From the NCBI GenBank assembly GCA_044226365.1, contig JBGAHE010000016.1, forward strand, positions 1-64,000: DNA of 64,000 nucleotides. Reading direction: 5' to 3'. The stretch comes from JALHNI01 sp044226365 (lineage in GTDB: Bacteria > Acidobacteriota > Terriglobia > Bryobacterales > Bryobacteraceae). The notes below the pieces were generated by a model. It was given only the letters and a program-made list of their open reading frames with translations, had not been told where the DNA came from and did not search any database. Shown here piece after piece: positions 1 through 8,068 of this stretch (positions are counted from its first letter, which is position 1; the number at the start of each line of letters is the position of its first letter). Position numbers and translations under genes: made by a program.

Positions 1-9
1 AGGCCCATA

Positions 10-942
10 ATGGTGGGTGTAGACGTGTCTCACGCTCATTCGCACAGCCATCACGGGCATCATCATCACCACGGACCGTCCGATCATGGGCGGGCGTTTC
101 TGATTGGCATTCTGCTGAATGTGGGCTTCGTGATGACGGAGTTTTACTACGGCAAAGTCAGCCACTCGCTGGCGCTGGTGGCGGATGCGGGTCATAACCT
201 GAGCGATGTGCTGAGCCTGATGCTGGCGTGGGGCGGCGCGATTTTGTCGAAGCGGCAGCCGACGCCGAACCGGACGTATGGGCTGAGACGGTCCTCGATT
301 TTAGCGTCACTAACGAATGCGGTGGTGTTGCTGATCGCACTGGGGGCAATCGCGTGGGAGTCGCTGCAACGGTTCGCGAATCCGGCACCAGTGGCCGAGG
401 GTCTGGTGATGGGTGTGGCGGCGGTGGGGATTGTGATCAATGGCGCAACGGCGCTGCTGTTTTTCTCGGGCCGGAAGGGCGACGTGAACGTGCGCGGGGC
501 CTTTCTGCACATGCTGACCGATGCAGCCGTATCGGCAGGCGTGGTCGCGAGCGGGTTTGCCATGGGCGCGACGGGATGGCTGTGGCTGGATCCGGTGGTG
601 AGCATCACGATCTGCGTGCTGATCTTCATGGCGACATGGGGGCTGCTGAGGGATTCGCTGAATCTGGCGCTCGACGCGGTGCCCGACGGGATCTCGATCG
701 AGGAAGTGCGGCAGTATCTCCTCAGCCAGCCGAACGTGGTGGGCGTCCATGACCTGCATGTGTGGGCGATGAGCACGACGGAGACGGCGTTGACGGCTCA
801 TCTGGTGAGGCAAGAGGCGGGGGCGGACAACCAGTTTCTGCGGCTGGTGGAGCGCGGGTTGCATGACCGTTTTGGGATTGAGCACGCGACGCTGCAGGTG
901 GAGACCGGGGAGTCCGCTTGCGAGTGCCGGCTGATTTGTTGA
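10..942 (+). CDS. Cation diffusion facilitator (CDF) family metal efflux transporter
   Basis: This 310-residue protein is a CDF antiporter that exports divalent metals such as Zn2+, Co2+ or Cd2+ in exchange for protons at the inner membrane. The N-terminus (residues 8-26) is a His-rich metal-binding stretch. Six membrane segments follow, with the paired CDF metal-site motifs HNLSD (62-66, TM2) and HMLTD (167-171, TM5). The C-terminal cytoplasmic domain ends with a Cys pair near the terminus (ACECRLIC). Length is normal for ZitB/CzcD-type members. Only nine bases lie upstream in the window, so its promoter cannot be judged. Metal specificity cannot be read from the sequence. Confidence 0.93.
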   Translation: MVGVDVSHAHSHSHHGHHHHHGPSDHGRAFLIGILLNVGFVMTEFYYGKVSHSLALVADAGHNLSDVLSLMLAWGGAILSKRQPTPNRTYGLRRSSILASLTNAVVLLIALGAIAWESLQRFANPAPVAEGLVMGVAAVGIVINGATALLFFSGRKGDVNVRGAFLHMLTDAAVSAGVVASGFAMGATGWLWLDPVVSITICVLIFMATWGLLRDSLNLALDAVPDGISIEEVRQYLLSQPNVVGVHDLHVWAMSTTETALTAHLVRQEAGADNQFLRLVERGLHDRFGIEHATLQVETGESACECRLIC

Positions 943-952
943 AGCGGGCGGG

Positions 953-1002
953 TTGACGGCGGGGACAGGCATAGCTATCATACCCCTAGATTCTCTATGC
1001 CT
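953..1002 (+). promoter_or_regulatory. PadR-gene promoter with inverted repeat across the start codon
   Basis: A sigma-70-like promoter is visible: TTGACG at 953-958, a 17-base spacer, and TATCAT at 976-981. A perfect 8-base inverted repeat, AGGCATAG (967-974) and CTATGCCT (995-1002), brackets the likely transcription start; its right arm contains the ATG at 997. The predicted 5' leader is only about nine bases and has no Shine-Dalgarno. Autorepression by the PadR product is inferred. Confidence 0.55.
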
Positions 1003-1323
1003 AAGACTGATATGCCTTCCGGCGCCCTCGGGTTGCTGATTCTGCGCGTGCTGAGCGCGGGTCCGTTGCACGGGTATGCGATTGCGCAGCGGATTCATCT
1101 GCTTTCTTCCGAGGTGCTGCGGGTGGAGGAAGGGTCGCTCTACCCTGCCCTGCAGAAGATGTTGCTGAAGGGCTGGGCCGAGGCAGAATGGGGGACGTCC
1201 GAGACGAATCGGCAGGTGCGGTTCTACCGCCTGACGCCCGCCGGCCGGCAGCAGTTGGAAGTGGAGATGAGCGAATACGACCGCGTGAACGAAGCGATTC
1301 GCGCCGTCCTGAGGAGCGCCTAG
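997..1323 (+). CDS. PadR-family transcriptional regulator (Acidobacteria type)
   Basis: A 108-residue winged-helix repressor of the PadR family. The hallmark segments are present: an LLILRVLSAGPLHGY start, the EGSLYPALQ recognition region and a FYRLTPAGRQQL wing. It matches the short Acidobacteria-type PadR group, which is normally encoded directly upstream of an ADOP permease; that is the case here, with two bases between the stop and the next ATG. It probably controls this two-gene operon. The effector ligand is unknown. Confidence 0.92.
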   Translation: MPKTDMPSGALGLLILRVLSAGPLHGYAIAQRIHLLSSEVLRVEEGSLYPALQKMLLKGWAEAEWGTSETNRQVRFYRLTPAGRQQLEVEMSEYDRVNEAIRAVLRSA

Positions 1324-1325
1324 CC

Positions 1326-3863
1326 ATGGAGATGTGGCGACGTCTGCAGTACCTGTTTCGGCGGAACCGGGCGGACCAGGAGATGGCCGACGAGCTCGAG
1401 TTCCATCGGGAGATGGCGGCGCGGGCCGGCCGGAACAACGTGGGGAGTTCGCTGAAGTGGCGGGAAGAAGCGCGGGAGGCGTGGGGCTGGATGTGGATCG
1501 ACCGGCTGGCGCAAGACTTTCGCTATGCGGCGCGGATGCTGCGGAAGTCGCCGGGCTTTACGGTGGCGGCGGTGGCGATGCTGGCGCTGGGGATTGGGGT
1601 GAACGTGGCGGCGTTCGGGTTCTTCAACCTGATCGTGCTGAGCGTGCTGCCGGTGCGGGATCCGGATAGCCTGGTGAGTTTGGAGCGGCGGTCGCCGGAG
1701 CGGTATGCGACCGACTTTCCGTATCCGGTGATGGAGTTCTACCGGGAGCACACGCGGACGCTGACGGGGGTGATGGCGCTGCAGTCGGCGAATCTGCGGA
1801 TGGGCGAATCAACACAGGCGCTGCGGGCGCACTTTGTGACGCCGAACTACTTCACGGAGTTGGGCGGCGAAGCGCAGGTGGGGCGCGTGCTGGAGCCAGG
1901 GATGAAGGAGCCGGTGGTGGTGCTGAGCCACGGGTTTTGGCAGCGGCAGTTCGGCGGAGACAAATCCGCGGTGGGGAAGACGATCCGGCTGAATCAGCAG
2001 ACCGCGACGGTGATCGGGGTGGCGGAGGAGGAGTTCAGCGGGCTGAATCTGAATCAGGTGGAGATGTGGCTGCCGATTGAGCAGCAGCCGCTGTTTGTGC
2101 CCGGCAGCCAGATGTTGACCGATTGGGCAACCGAGACGCAAGGTGTGTTGATGTGGGGCCGGCTGCGGAGCGGGCTGACGTCGGCGGCGGTGGAGCAGGA
2201 GTTTCGCGGCCTGGCGGAGGAATTGCGCAAGCAGCATCCGAACGAGATCTGGAAGAACGAAGGCGTGGCGACCGAAGCCGGCGGCTACGTGCGACTGAAC
2301 GGGGGCGGACATCGGGGGACGGGGACGCCGGTGAGCCCGCGAACGAAGATGTGGCCGGTGGTGCTGATGGTGGGCAGCCTGGTGCTGCTGATTCTCGCGG
2401 TGGCGTGCGCGAATCTGGGCAGTCTGCTGATGGCGCGCGGCGTGGCGCGACAGCGGGAGATGGCGATCCGGGTGGCGGTGGGCGCCGGGAGCGGACGGCT
2501 GCTGCGGCAGTTGCTGACGGAGAGTCTGTTGCTGGCGGCGCTGGGAACGGTGGCCGGGGTCGGGTTGGGGTATGCGGTGCTGCGCAATCTGATCGCGTGG
2601 ACGGGGGCGCCGGAATGGATGCGGCCGATGCCGGATTGGCGCGTGATGCTGTTTGCGGCGGGGTTGGCGGTGCTGACGGCGATGTTGTTCGGGCTCGCGC
2701 CGGCGTGGCAGGTGGCGCGTCAGCAGAGCCGGCAGACGCTGGCACGGCAGGTGCTGATCGGGGCGCAGGTAGCGGCCAGTTGCGTGCTGCTGATTGTGGC
2801 GGGTCTGCTGGTGCGCGCGCTGAATCATGCGACGACGATGAACCCGGGCTTCGAGTATCAGCAGGTGGTGACGATCAGCCCGGAACTGGGTGAGCATGGC
2901 TACTCGCCGGTGGCGGCCAAGACGTATCTGGAGACGGCGATGGGGCGCATCCGGGATTTGCCGGGGATGCAGGCAGTAAGCCTGGTGGACTCGGCGCCGC
3001 TGGGCAACCGGACGTCGACGGTGCGGCTGGTGATCGACGGGCGTCAGACGGATCTGCATCTGACCCATGTGGATCCGGGTTACTTCGAGACGATGAAGAT
3101 CCGGCTGTTGCGTGGGCGCAACTTTCGTCCGGGTGAGCAGAAGGTGCTGATCGTCAGCGAGTCCTTCGCGCGGAAGCAGTGGCCGAGCGAAGAGGCATTG
3201 CAGAAGACGTTCCCGATGGGTAACGAGCAATGGCCGATCGTGGGGATTTCGGCGAGCGCGCGAACTGGCGCGTTGAATGATCCAGATGCGGCCGAAGCCT
3301 ATTTGCCGATTGAGCCGACCGATTGGCCGGGCTTGCAGATTCTGGCACGGACGAACGGTACGCCGGAGAGCGTGCTGAGCGAAGTGGCCGGCGTGGCGAA
3401 GGCGATCGATCCGAAGTTCTTCCCGGAGGTGCGGACGATGAAGAGTTCGTTCCGGCGAAAGATGGAGCCGGCCGAGCGCAGCGCGGCGGCGACGGCGGTG
3501 ATGGGGCTCACGGCGCTCGCCCTGGCGTGCCTGGGGATTGTGGGGCTGGTGACTTACGCGGTGTCGCAACGCACGAAGGAGATCGGCATTCGGATGGCGC
3601 TGGGCGCAAAGCCATGGCAGGTGATCAGCAGCGTGCTGTGGCAGTTCTCGCGACCGGTGCTGATCGGCCTGGCGGTGGGAGTGGCGGGGGCGGCGGGACT
3701 GTCGCAACTGTTGCGGCGGGAACTCTACGGGCTGAGCCATCTGGACGTGGTGGCGTACGGCGCGGCGGTGGGAGTGTTCGTGGTGGCGGCAGGGCTGGCG
3801 GCCTGGTGGCCGGCGCGGCGGGCACTGCGGGTGGATCCGCTGACAGCCCTGCGCTACGAGTAG
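1326..3863 (+). CDS. ADOP-family (acidobacterial duplicated orphan permease) MacB/FtsX-type protein
   Basis: An 845-residue membrane protein of the ADOP family, related to the MacB/FtsX permeases of ABC exporters but without a cognate ATPase beside it. A short cytoplasmic N-terminal domain with a basic RMLRKSPGFT segment precedes TM1. A periplasmic MacB-core-like region follows, then three membrane segments, a second periplasmic region and a final FtsX block ending LRVDPLTALRYE. The ATG at 1326 follows the PadR stop and is preferred over a longer in-frame extension that would overlap padR. What it moves is not known for the family; PadR control suggests a stress-induced role. Confidence 0.9.
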   Translation: MEMWRRLQYLFRRNRADQEMADELEFHREMAARAGRNNVGSSLKWREEAREAWGWMWIDRLAQDFRYAARMLRKSPGFTVAAVAMLALGIGVNVAAFGFFNLIVLSVLPVRDPDSLVSLERRSPERYATDFPYPVMEFYREHTRTLTGVMALQSANLRMGESTQALRAHFVTPNYFTELGGEAQVGRVLEPGMKEPVVVLSHGFWQRQFGGDKSAVGKTIRLNQQTATVIGVAEEEFSGLNLNQVEMWLPIEQQPLFVPGSQMLTDWATETQGVLMWGRLRSGLTSAAVEQEFRGLAEELRKQHPNEIWKNEGVATEAGGYVRLNGGGHRGTGTPVSPRTKMWPVVLMVGSLVLLILAVACANLGSLLMARGVARQREMAIRVAVGAGSGRLLRQLLTESLLLAALGTVAGVGLGYAVLRNLIAWTGAPEWMRPMPDWRVMLFAAGLAVLTAMLFGLAPAWQVARQQSRQTLARQVLIGAQVAASCVLLIVAGLLVRALNHATTMNPGFEYQQVVTISPELGEHGYSPVAAKTYLETAMGRIRDLPGMQAVSLVDSAPLGNRTSTVRLVIDGRQTDLHLTHVDPGYFETMKIRLLRGRNFRPGEQKVLIVSESFARKQWPSEEALQKTFPMGNEQWPIVGISASARTGALNDPDAAEAYLPIEPTDWPGLQILARTNGTPESVLSEVAGVAKAIDPKFFPEVRTMKSSFRRKMEPAERSAAATAVMGLTALALACLGIVGLVTYAVSQRTKEIGIRMALGAKPWQVISSVLWQFSRPVLIGLAVGVAGAAGLSQLLRRELYGLSHLDVVAYGAAVGVFVVAAGLAAWWPARRALRVDPLTALRYE

Positions 3864-3867
3864 GGGG

Positions 3868-4071
3868 CTAGTCGTTGAGGACGAAGGTGACCTTGAGGGT
3901 GACGCGGTATTCCTTGATCTTCTTCTTCTCAATCACCACGCTCTGATCCTGCACCCAGGCACCAGTGACGTTATCGAGCGTCTTACAGGCGCGAGCGATG
4001 CCAGATTCGATCGCGTCATCAAAGCTCTTCTTCGAACCGGAAATAATTTCAGTTACACGGGCAACGGACAT
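3868..4071 (-). CDS. Dodecin family protein
   Basis: A 67-residue dodecin. Members form hollow dodecamers, and some bind flavin or CoA. The pattern is typical: VTEIISGSKKSF at the start, a helix DDAIESGIARACKTL, then a strand ending EYRVTLKVTFVL. The Trp (W39) sits two residues after the position of the flavin-stacking Trp in the archaeal prototype, and the Gln that binds flavin is Arg (R56). This matches a common bacterial subgroup, so flavin binding should not be assumed. A Shine-Dalgarno-like AGGAG precedes the ATG. It is convergent with the ADOP gene four bases away. Confidence 0.92.
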   Translation of the reverse strand: MSVARVTEIISGSKKSFDDAIESGIARACKTLDNVTGAWVQDQSVVIEKKKIKEYRVTLKVTFVLND

Positions 4072-4095
4072 GTGGGGAATCTCCTACCTCCGAGT

Positions 4096-4965
4096 CTAGC
4101 GCCCTTGGAGATAGGCGGCGACGAGCGATTCGAGGTCAGCCATGGGCGGCAGGCCAAGTGAGCGGAGACGCTCATTACGAAGCACCGAGTACTTGGGACG
4201 GCGCGCGGGCGTGCGGAACATGCGTTCGTTGGCGGGCTGAAGATCGACGTTGAGTTTGGCGACCTGGAAGATGAGGCGAGCGTAGTCGTAGAAGGTGACG
4301 GCCTGTTCGCCGGCGCCGTGGAAGACGCCGGTTTGGCCGAGGTCGACGAGGTCGGCAGTGCGGGCGGCAAGCCAGACAGCCGAAGTGGGCGAGGCGGTTT
4401 GGTCGTTGACGACGAGGATGGGCTTGCCGGAGGTCTTTTGCTCTTTGGCCTTCTTAAGCATGGTCTCGAGGAAATTGCCGCGCGGGGTAAGGCGGCCACC
4501 GGGGCCGAAGACCACGGCGGTGCGGATCACCAGCGCATCCACATAGGCGCGGGCGTAGAACTCGCCGGCGAGTTTGGAGACGGCGTAGGCGCCGAGGGGA
4601 TGCGTGGCGTCGGTCTCGACGTAAGGCTCGCGCTTCTCGCCATCGAAGACATAATCAGTGGAGAAATGGACGAGCCGGGCGTCGGATTGGCGGCAGGCTT
4701 TGGACATGGCCTGGACGGCGAGGGCGTTGACGGCGAAGGCGCCAGCGGGGTCCTGCTCGGCGAGGTCGACCATGTTGTAGGCCGCCGCGTTGACGACCAG
4801 GTCGGCGTGGGTGTTCTCGATGGCCTGACGGATCTGCACGGGGTCCGTGAGGTCGATTTGACGGCGGGTGTATTGATGGACCGTGGCGCGGCGCTGGGAG
4901 AACTCACGTACCAATTCGACGCCCAGTTGGCCGGCGGCGCCAAAGATCACGACGGACTTAGTCAT
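4096..4965 (-). CDS. rfbD: dTDP-4-dehydrorhamnose reductase-like NAD(P)-dependent epimerase/reductase
   Basis: A 289-residue extended short-chain dehydrogenase of the RmlD/RfbD family, which reduces dTDP-4-keto-L-rhamnose in the last step of dTDP-L-rhamnose synthesis. The Rossmann motif GAAGQLG is near residue 9, a YVFDG segment follows near residue 105, and the catalytic YxxxK appears as YAVSK. The ATG at 4965 starts directly on MTKSVVIFG; an upstream GTG at 4977 is less likely. No other rml gene is next to it, so the substrate is assigned by family only. Confidence 0.85.
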   Translation of the reverse strand: MTKSVVIFGAAGQLGVELVREFSQRRATVHQYTRRQIDLTDPVQIRQAIENTHADLVVNAAAYNMVDLAEQDPAGAFAVNALAVQAMSKACRQSDARLVHFSTDYVFDGEKREPYVETDATHPLGAYAVSKLAGEFYARAYVDALVIRTAVVFGPGGRLTPRGNFLETMLKKAKEQKTSGKPILVVNDQTASPTSAVWLAARTADLVDLGQTGVFHGAGEQAVTFYDYARLIFQVAKLNVDLQPANERMFRTPARRPKYSVLRNERLRSLGLPPMADLESLVAAYLQGR

Positions 4966-5011
4966 TAGGCTCAACACAATAGAATACTCCGCTTGGCGGG
5001 CAGGTGGCTGC

Positions 5012-5017
5012 TAAACT
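5012..5017 (+). promoter_or_regulatory. -10 element (TAAACT) of a probably leaderless bfr transcript
   Basis: TAAACT ends six bases before the bfr ATG at 5024, and no Shine-Dalgarno is present. A start of transcription at the usual distance would fall on the start codon. No good -35 is visible. Confidence 0.4.
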
Positions 5018-5023
5018 GAACGC

Positions 5024-5497
5024 ATGCAGGGTAACGCTGACGTCTTGAAGTTGATGCAGGAAGTGTTGACGGCCGAATTGACCGCCATCAACCAATATTT
5101 TCTGCATGCAAAGATGATGGATAACTGGGGCTATGAGCGGCTGGCGAAGATCGCGCGCAAGAAGTCGATTGAAGACATGCGCCACGCCGAAACGCTGATG
5201 GAGCGGATCCTGTACTTCGACGGCTCACCCGACATGAGCATGCTCTTCAAGCTGAAGATCGGGCGCAATGTGAAGGAGCAGTTGGAGAGCGATTTGAAGC
5301 TGGAGAGCGAGACCTGCCAGCGGTTGAACAAGGCGATCGCGCATGCGGTGAAGCATGGCGACAACGGGTCAAGGGATATGTTTGAGGAGCTGCTCCGCAA
5401 GGAAGAAGACTTTGCGGACTTCCTTGAAGCGCAGCTCCATCAGATCAAAGAGATGGGGTACGAGAAGTACCTCTCGATGCAGCTCGACGAAGACTAG
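5024..5497 (+). CDS. bfr: Bacterioferritin (heme-containing ferritin) with altered ferroxidase site
   Basis: A 157-residue ferritin-like four-helix protein that should assemble into a 24-mer iron store. The heme ligand Met52 is present. Numbering by the E. coli protein, the di-iron ligands Glu18, His54, Glu94 and Glu127 are conserved, but Glu51 is Asp and His130 is Phe (segment KEEDFADFLE). Iron oxidation may therefore be weak or may depend on a second subunit. The stop shares a CTAG with the stop of the convergent glycine-rich gene. Family assignment is firm; activity is inferred. Confidence 0.93.
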   Translation: MQGNADVLKLMQEVLTAELTAINQYFLHAKMMDNWGYERLAKIARKKSIEDMRHAETLMERILYFDGSPDMSMLFKLKIGRNVKEQLESDLKLESETCQRLNKAIAHAVKHGDNGSRDMFEELLRKEEDFADFLEAQLHQIKEMGYEKYLSMQLDED

Positions 5498-5949
5498 TAC
5501 GGGTAGCAGGGGGCGGGAACCCAATAGCCCCAGCCATCGTAGTAGCCGCAACCGCGCGGTCCCCAGTAGCCCCAGCCAAAGGGGATTCCAACACCGTAGC
5601 CGTAGTAGGGCCGGGCGTACCAGCCACCACCCCAGAAGTAGCCGCGACCGGCGTAGAAGCGTCCGGGGGAGTAGCCACCAAAGCCACGTCCGTAGCCGCC
5701 ACGATAGGGCGCCGGTGCGTAGCCGCGGCTGTAGCCGCCGCCGTTCCAACCGCGCGAGTAGCCACCGCCGCCACTCCAGCCTCGGCCGCCACCATTAAAG
5801 CTGCCGCCGCCACTCCAGCCTCGACCACCGCCGCCGCTAAAGCCACCACCACCGTGTCCGCCACCGCCACGACCGCCGCCCCGCTGGGCAAAGGAGGAGG
5901 TCGCTCCAGCCAGCAACAAAGCCATCGTGAGAACAAGAATTCGATTCAT
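5494..5949 (-). CDS. Secreted glycine/tyrosine/tryptophan-rich protein
   Basis: A 151-residue protein with a clear signal peptide (MNRILVLTMALLLAGATSSFAQ). The mature part consists of Gly-rich repeats (GGGG, GRGWSGGGS, YSRGYAPAPYRGGYG) and ends with an aromatic GYWGPRGCGYYDGWGYW segment. There is a GGAGG ribosome site six bases before the ATG at 5949; a GTG three bases upstream is also possible. Such Gly/Tyr-rich secreted proteins are low-complexity, and no function can be assigned. It overlaps bfr by four bases, tail to tail. Confidence 0.75.
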   Translation of the reverse strand: MNRILVLTMALLLAGATSSFAQRGGGRGGGGHGGGGFSGGGGRGWSGGGSFNGGGRGWSGGGGYSRGWNGGGYSRGYAPAPYRGGYGRGFGGYSPGRFYAGRGYFWGGGWYARPYYGYGVGIPFGWGYWGPRGCGYYDGWGYWVPAPCYPY

Positions 5950-6059
5950 CACTCGCCTCCGCTGAAAGTCGTAGCAACTGTTCGGCCAAAGCGTAAATAT
6001 TTGAAAAGCCTTGGGAGCGATGGCGGGACGAGGCGTAAGTGGCGGTGGAAATGCACCAC

Positions 6060-6734
6060 TCAGCGGCTTAACTGCACCACGTTAGAGGCCGTTAACACAA
6101 ATTGGTCGCCGCGCTTCTGTAAGCGGCCTTGCACTTGAACAGGCTGTCCGATGAGCGGCAGGATCGCACGGCGTTTGGCGACCAGGAGAACGACGCGACC
6201 ATCGACCAGGAGCGCGGGTGGCACGCCGCCCGAGATGCAGCGCGTCGCGCAATCGCGATGGACCTTTCCCTGCCCGGGATTCATCACGCCGAGGTAGCAC
6301 TTGCTATCGACGATCTCGCCGGCGAGTTCGACGGCGCCGAGGTCGCGCGTGGGTTCGGCGGGGGCGGCGTGATGAGGCGTGACCGAGGACGGGATCACTT
6401 CCAAGAGCTGATCGTTGCCGCGGCGGGCGACCGTGCCGGAGAGCGTGACGGTGGTTTGATCGAAGGGGAGAACAAGGCCGTGCTTGCCGGGCGCAACCAG
6501 CAGGAACCGGCCTTGCGAGGTGTGGAGCAGGGGGTAGGGCCAAGCATCGTAGCGACCGGTGTACTGACGCACTTGGCTGTACTCAAAGGTGCTTTCGGCA
6601 AACGGGCTTTGACCGGCGACAAGCAATAGCGCCAGAGCGAGACCAAGGAGGACGAGAGCGACCGCCGCGCGTTTGAGCGGCGCGCCAAGGGCGGAGGGCA
6701 TGTGCGGCAGGTAGCCGATGAAGAAGTCGTTCAT
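6060..6734 (-). CDS. Membrane-anchored protein with Cys/His motif, partner of the Rieske gene
   Basis: A 224-residue protein with one N-terminal membrane segment (about 22-41) and an exported domain. Its C-terminal half carries C146, H159, C162 and C166 in the arrangement DSKCY, then HRDCATRC about 12 residues later, followed by an OB-like beta segment (VQVQGRLQKRGDQF). I recall similar C-H-C-C motifs in unnamed acidobacterial proteins but no proven function; binding of metal, heme or Fe-S is plausible. The ATG overlaps the stop of the Rieske gene as ATGA. It is the last gene of the seven-gene operon. Confidence 0.7.
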   Translation of the reverse strand: MNDFFIGYLPHMPSALGAPLKRAAVALVLLGLALALLLVAGQSPFAESTFEYSQVRQYTGRYDAWPYPLLHTSQGRFLLVAPGKHGLVLPFDQTTVTLSGTVARRGNDQLLEVIPSSVTPHHAAPAEPTRDLGAVELAGEIVDSKCYLGVMNPGQGKVHRDCATRCISGGVPPALLVDGRVVLLVAKRRAILPLIGQPVQVQGRLQKRGDQFVLTASNVVQLSR

Positions 6735-7756
6735 GGGATGCGGGTGGGTTCGAGCGGCGTGCCGGGCGCGCAGGGCACGGGGTGGATGAGCACGCGGCCA
6801 TCGACGAGTTGGGTGCGGTAGGTGGCGACGCGATCGTTGTAGGGCGGCGGCGAGCAGCCGTCGGCGGGGCGGTATTGGTAGCCGTGCCAGGGACACGTGA
6901 CGCAGCCATCGACGATGCGGCCTTCGCCCAGTGGGCCGTTCTGATGCCGGCAGACGTTCGAAAGCGCGGAGAGGCGGCCATCGTATCGGAAGACGGCGAC
7001 GCGCTCCCCGGAGACGGTGACGACGCGGGCGCGCTGTTCGGGTATGTCGTCGACGTGGCAGACGTCGATGAAGCCGGCGGAGGCGTGGGGACGGTCGGCA
7101 GGCACTTCGCGGAGCGCGGCGGCCAAGTGCGCGGTGAGGACGACGACGAGTCCGGTGGCGAGGATCGCGACGAGGATGGGGCTGGTTTCCGACTGCAATG
7201 CGCCGAGGCTGACGTGAGCGATCAAGAGCGCGTAGGCGAGGTAGACGAGCATGTGGAGGCTCTTCCAGATGGGTGGCGTAAGTTGGTGCAGCCAGAAGTC
7301 GTGGCTGGTGGCGGCCATCAGGAAGAGGATGACGAGGGCGAGCGCGCCGAGCGGCTGAAACGGGAAGTCGGCGAGGCTGGCATAGTGCGTGTTCGCGGTG
7401 AAGAGGCTGACGAGCATCGGCTGGTCACCGAAGGCGTGGAACTGGATAAGGCTGACGAGGCCGTGGACGAGGGCGGCGAGAAACATGGTGACGCCCAGGT
7501 GGCGGCGGTTGTAAAGCAGCGGGAGAAAACGGCGGTCCAGGCGGCAGAGCGGTCCGATGACGAGGATCAGGTGCAACAGGAGGAGCGCGAGAGTGCCGAA
7601 GGCGCGGATCAGGAGTGTTTCGGCGGTGGCCGCGGGATGAACGAGGGCGCCGACGGCGACGAACGTGGTGAGATAGACGGCGGCGCCGACGGCAAGAACC
7701 GTGTCGTAGAGCTTCTTCTGGCGATTCCAACCGATGGCGGTGTATTGGACGCTCAT
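6731..7756 (-). CDS. Ferric reductase-like transmembrane protein fused to a Rieske [2Fe-2S] domain
   Basis: A 341-residue fusion. Residues 1-215 hold about six membrane segments of the ferric-reductase-like/MsrQ type, with candidate heme-ligand histidines H86, H98, H168 and H181. Residues 228-330 are a Rieske domain with ligands C269-x-H271 and C288-x-x-H291. It should pass electrons across or along the inner membrane between heme b and a Rieske cluster. No MsrP-like catalytic partner is encoded beside it. The start at 7756 is supported by the ATGA overlap with the small gene upstream and by the beginning of the conserved sequence. Electron donor and acceptor are unknown. Confidence 0.85.
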   Translation of the reverse strand: MSVQYTAIGWNRQKKLYDTVLAVGAAVYLTTFVAVGALVHPAATAETLLIRAFGTLALLLLHLILVIGPLCRLDRRFLPLLYNRRHLGVTMFLAALVHGLVSLIQFHAFGDQPMLVSLFTANTHYASLADFPFQPLGALALVILFLMAATSHDFWLHQLTPPIWKSLHMLVYLAYALLIAHVSLGALQSETSPILVAILATGLVVVLTAHLAAALREVPADRPHASAGFIDVCHVDDIPEQRARVVTVSGERVAVFRYDGRLSALSNVCRHQNGPLGEGRIVDGCVTCPWHGYQYRPADGCSPPPYNDRVATYRTQLVDGRVLIHPVPCAPGTPLEPTRIP

Positions 7757-7893
7757 CGGAGTCGCTCCCAGTGGAGGCCCGTGGCCGGTATGGACCGGTG
7801 GCGGAGTAGGATACTCGCCGCCAGTAACACAGGCAGTAAGCCGGCGAGTAAGATCCAGACGAGTAAGTGGGTGCGGCGGAGGGGACGAGTCAT
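7753..7893 (-). CDS. Tiny single-pass membrane protein (46 aa) in the Rieske operon
   Basis: A 46-residue open frame fitted exactly between its neighbours by ATGA overlaps at both ends. It has a basic N-terminus (MTRPLRRTH), one hydrophobic segment (about residues 9-30) and a basic tail. The translational coupling on both sides and the hydrophobic profile argue that it is a real gene. It may be a small subunit or stabiliser of the adjoining ferric-reductase/Rieske protein; that is inference. Confidence 0.6.
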   Translation of the reverse strand: MTRPLRRTHLLVWILLAGLLPVLLAASILLRHRSIPATGLHWERLR

Positions 7894-8066
7894 CGGAGGG
7901 ATCTCCAGAGGAGCCACGGCCAGAGGGCAATGACGCCGGGAAGGATCAAAAGGCGGAAGCCCCAGCCGGCGGACTGCGCGGCGGGGTCCAGGCGATTCAC
8001 TCCGGAAGTAACGAAGTAAGTGCCAAAGACGAGGCCCGACGCGCAGTAAGCCGTGAGGAGAAGCAT
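7890..8066 (-). CDS. Small two-segment membrane protein (58 aa) in the Rieske operon
   Basis: A 58-residue protein with two hydrophobic segments (about 2-20 and 35-54) joined by the polar loop TSGVNRLDPAAQSAGWG. The ATG at 8066 lies two bases after the stop of the upstream dehydrogenase, and its TGA overlaps the start of the 46-residue gene. I recognise no family. The position suggests a membrane subunit of the same redox complex. Confidence 0.65.
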   Translation of the reverse strand: MLLLTAYCASGLVFGTYFVTSGVNRLDPAAQSAGWGFRLLILPGVIALWPWLLWRSLR

Positions 8067-8068
8067 GG

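Noticed and set aside
1809..3932. A 707-codon open frame antisense to the ADOP permease
   Set aside because: Arg/His/Pro-rich sequence without domains, produced by codon bias on the opposite strand; it also runs into the dodecin gene.
3868..4071. Dodecin with a displaced Trp and missing flavin Gln as a novel variant
   Set aside because: The same pattern is, as far as I recall, widespread in a bacterial dodecin subgroup, so it is noted in the gene entry but not treated as new.
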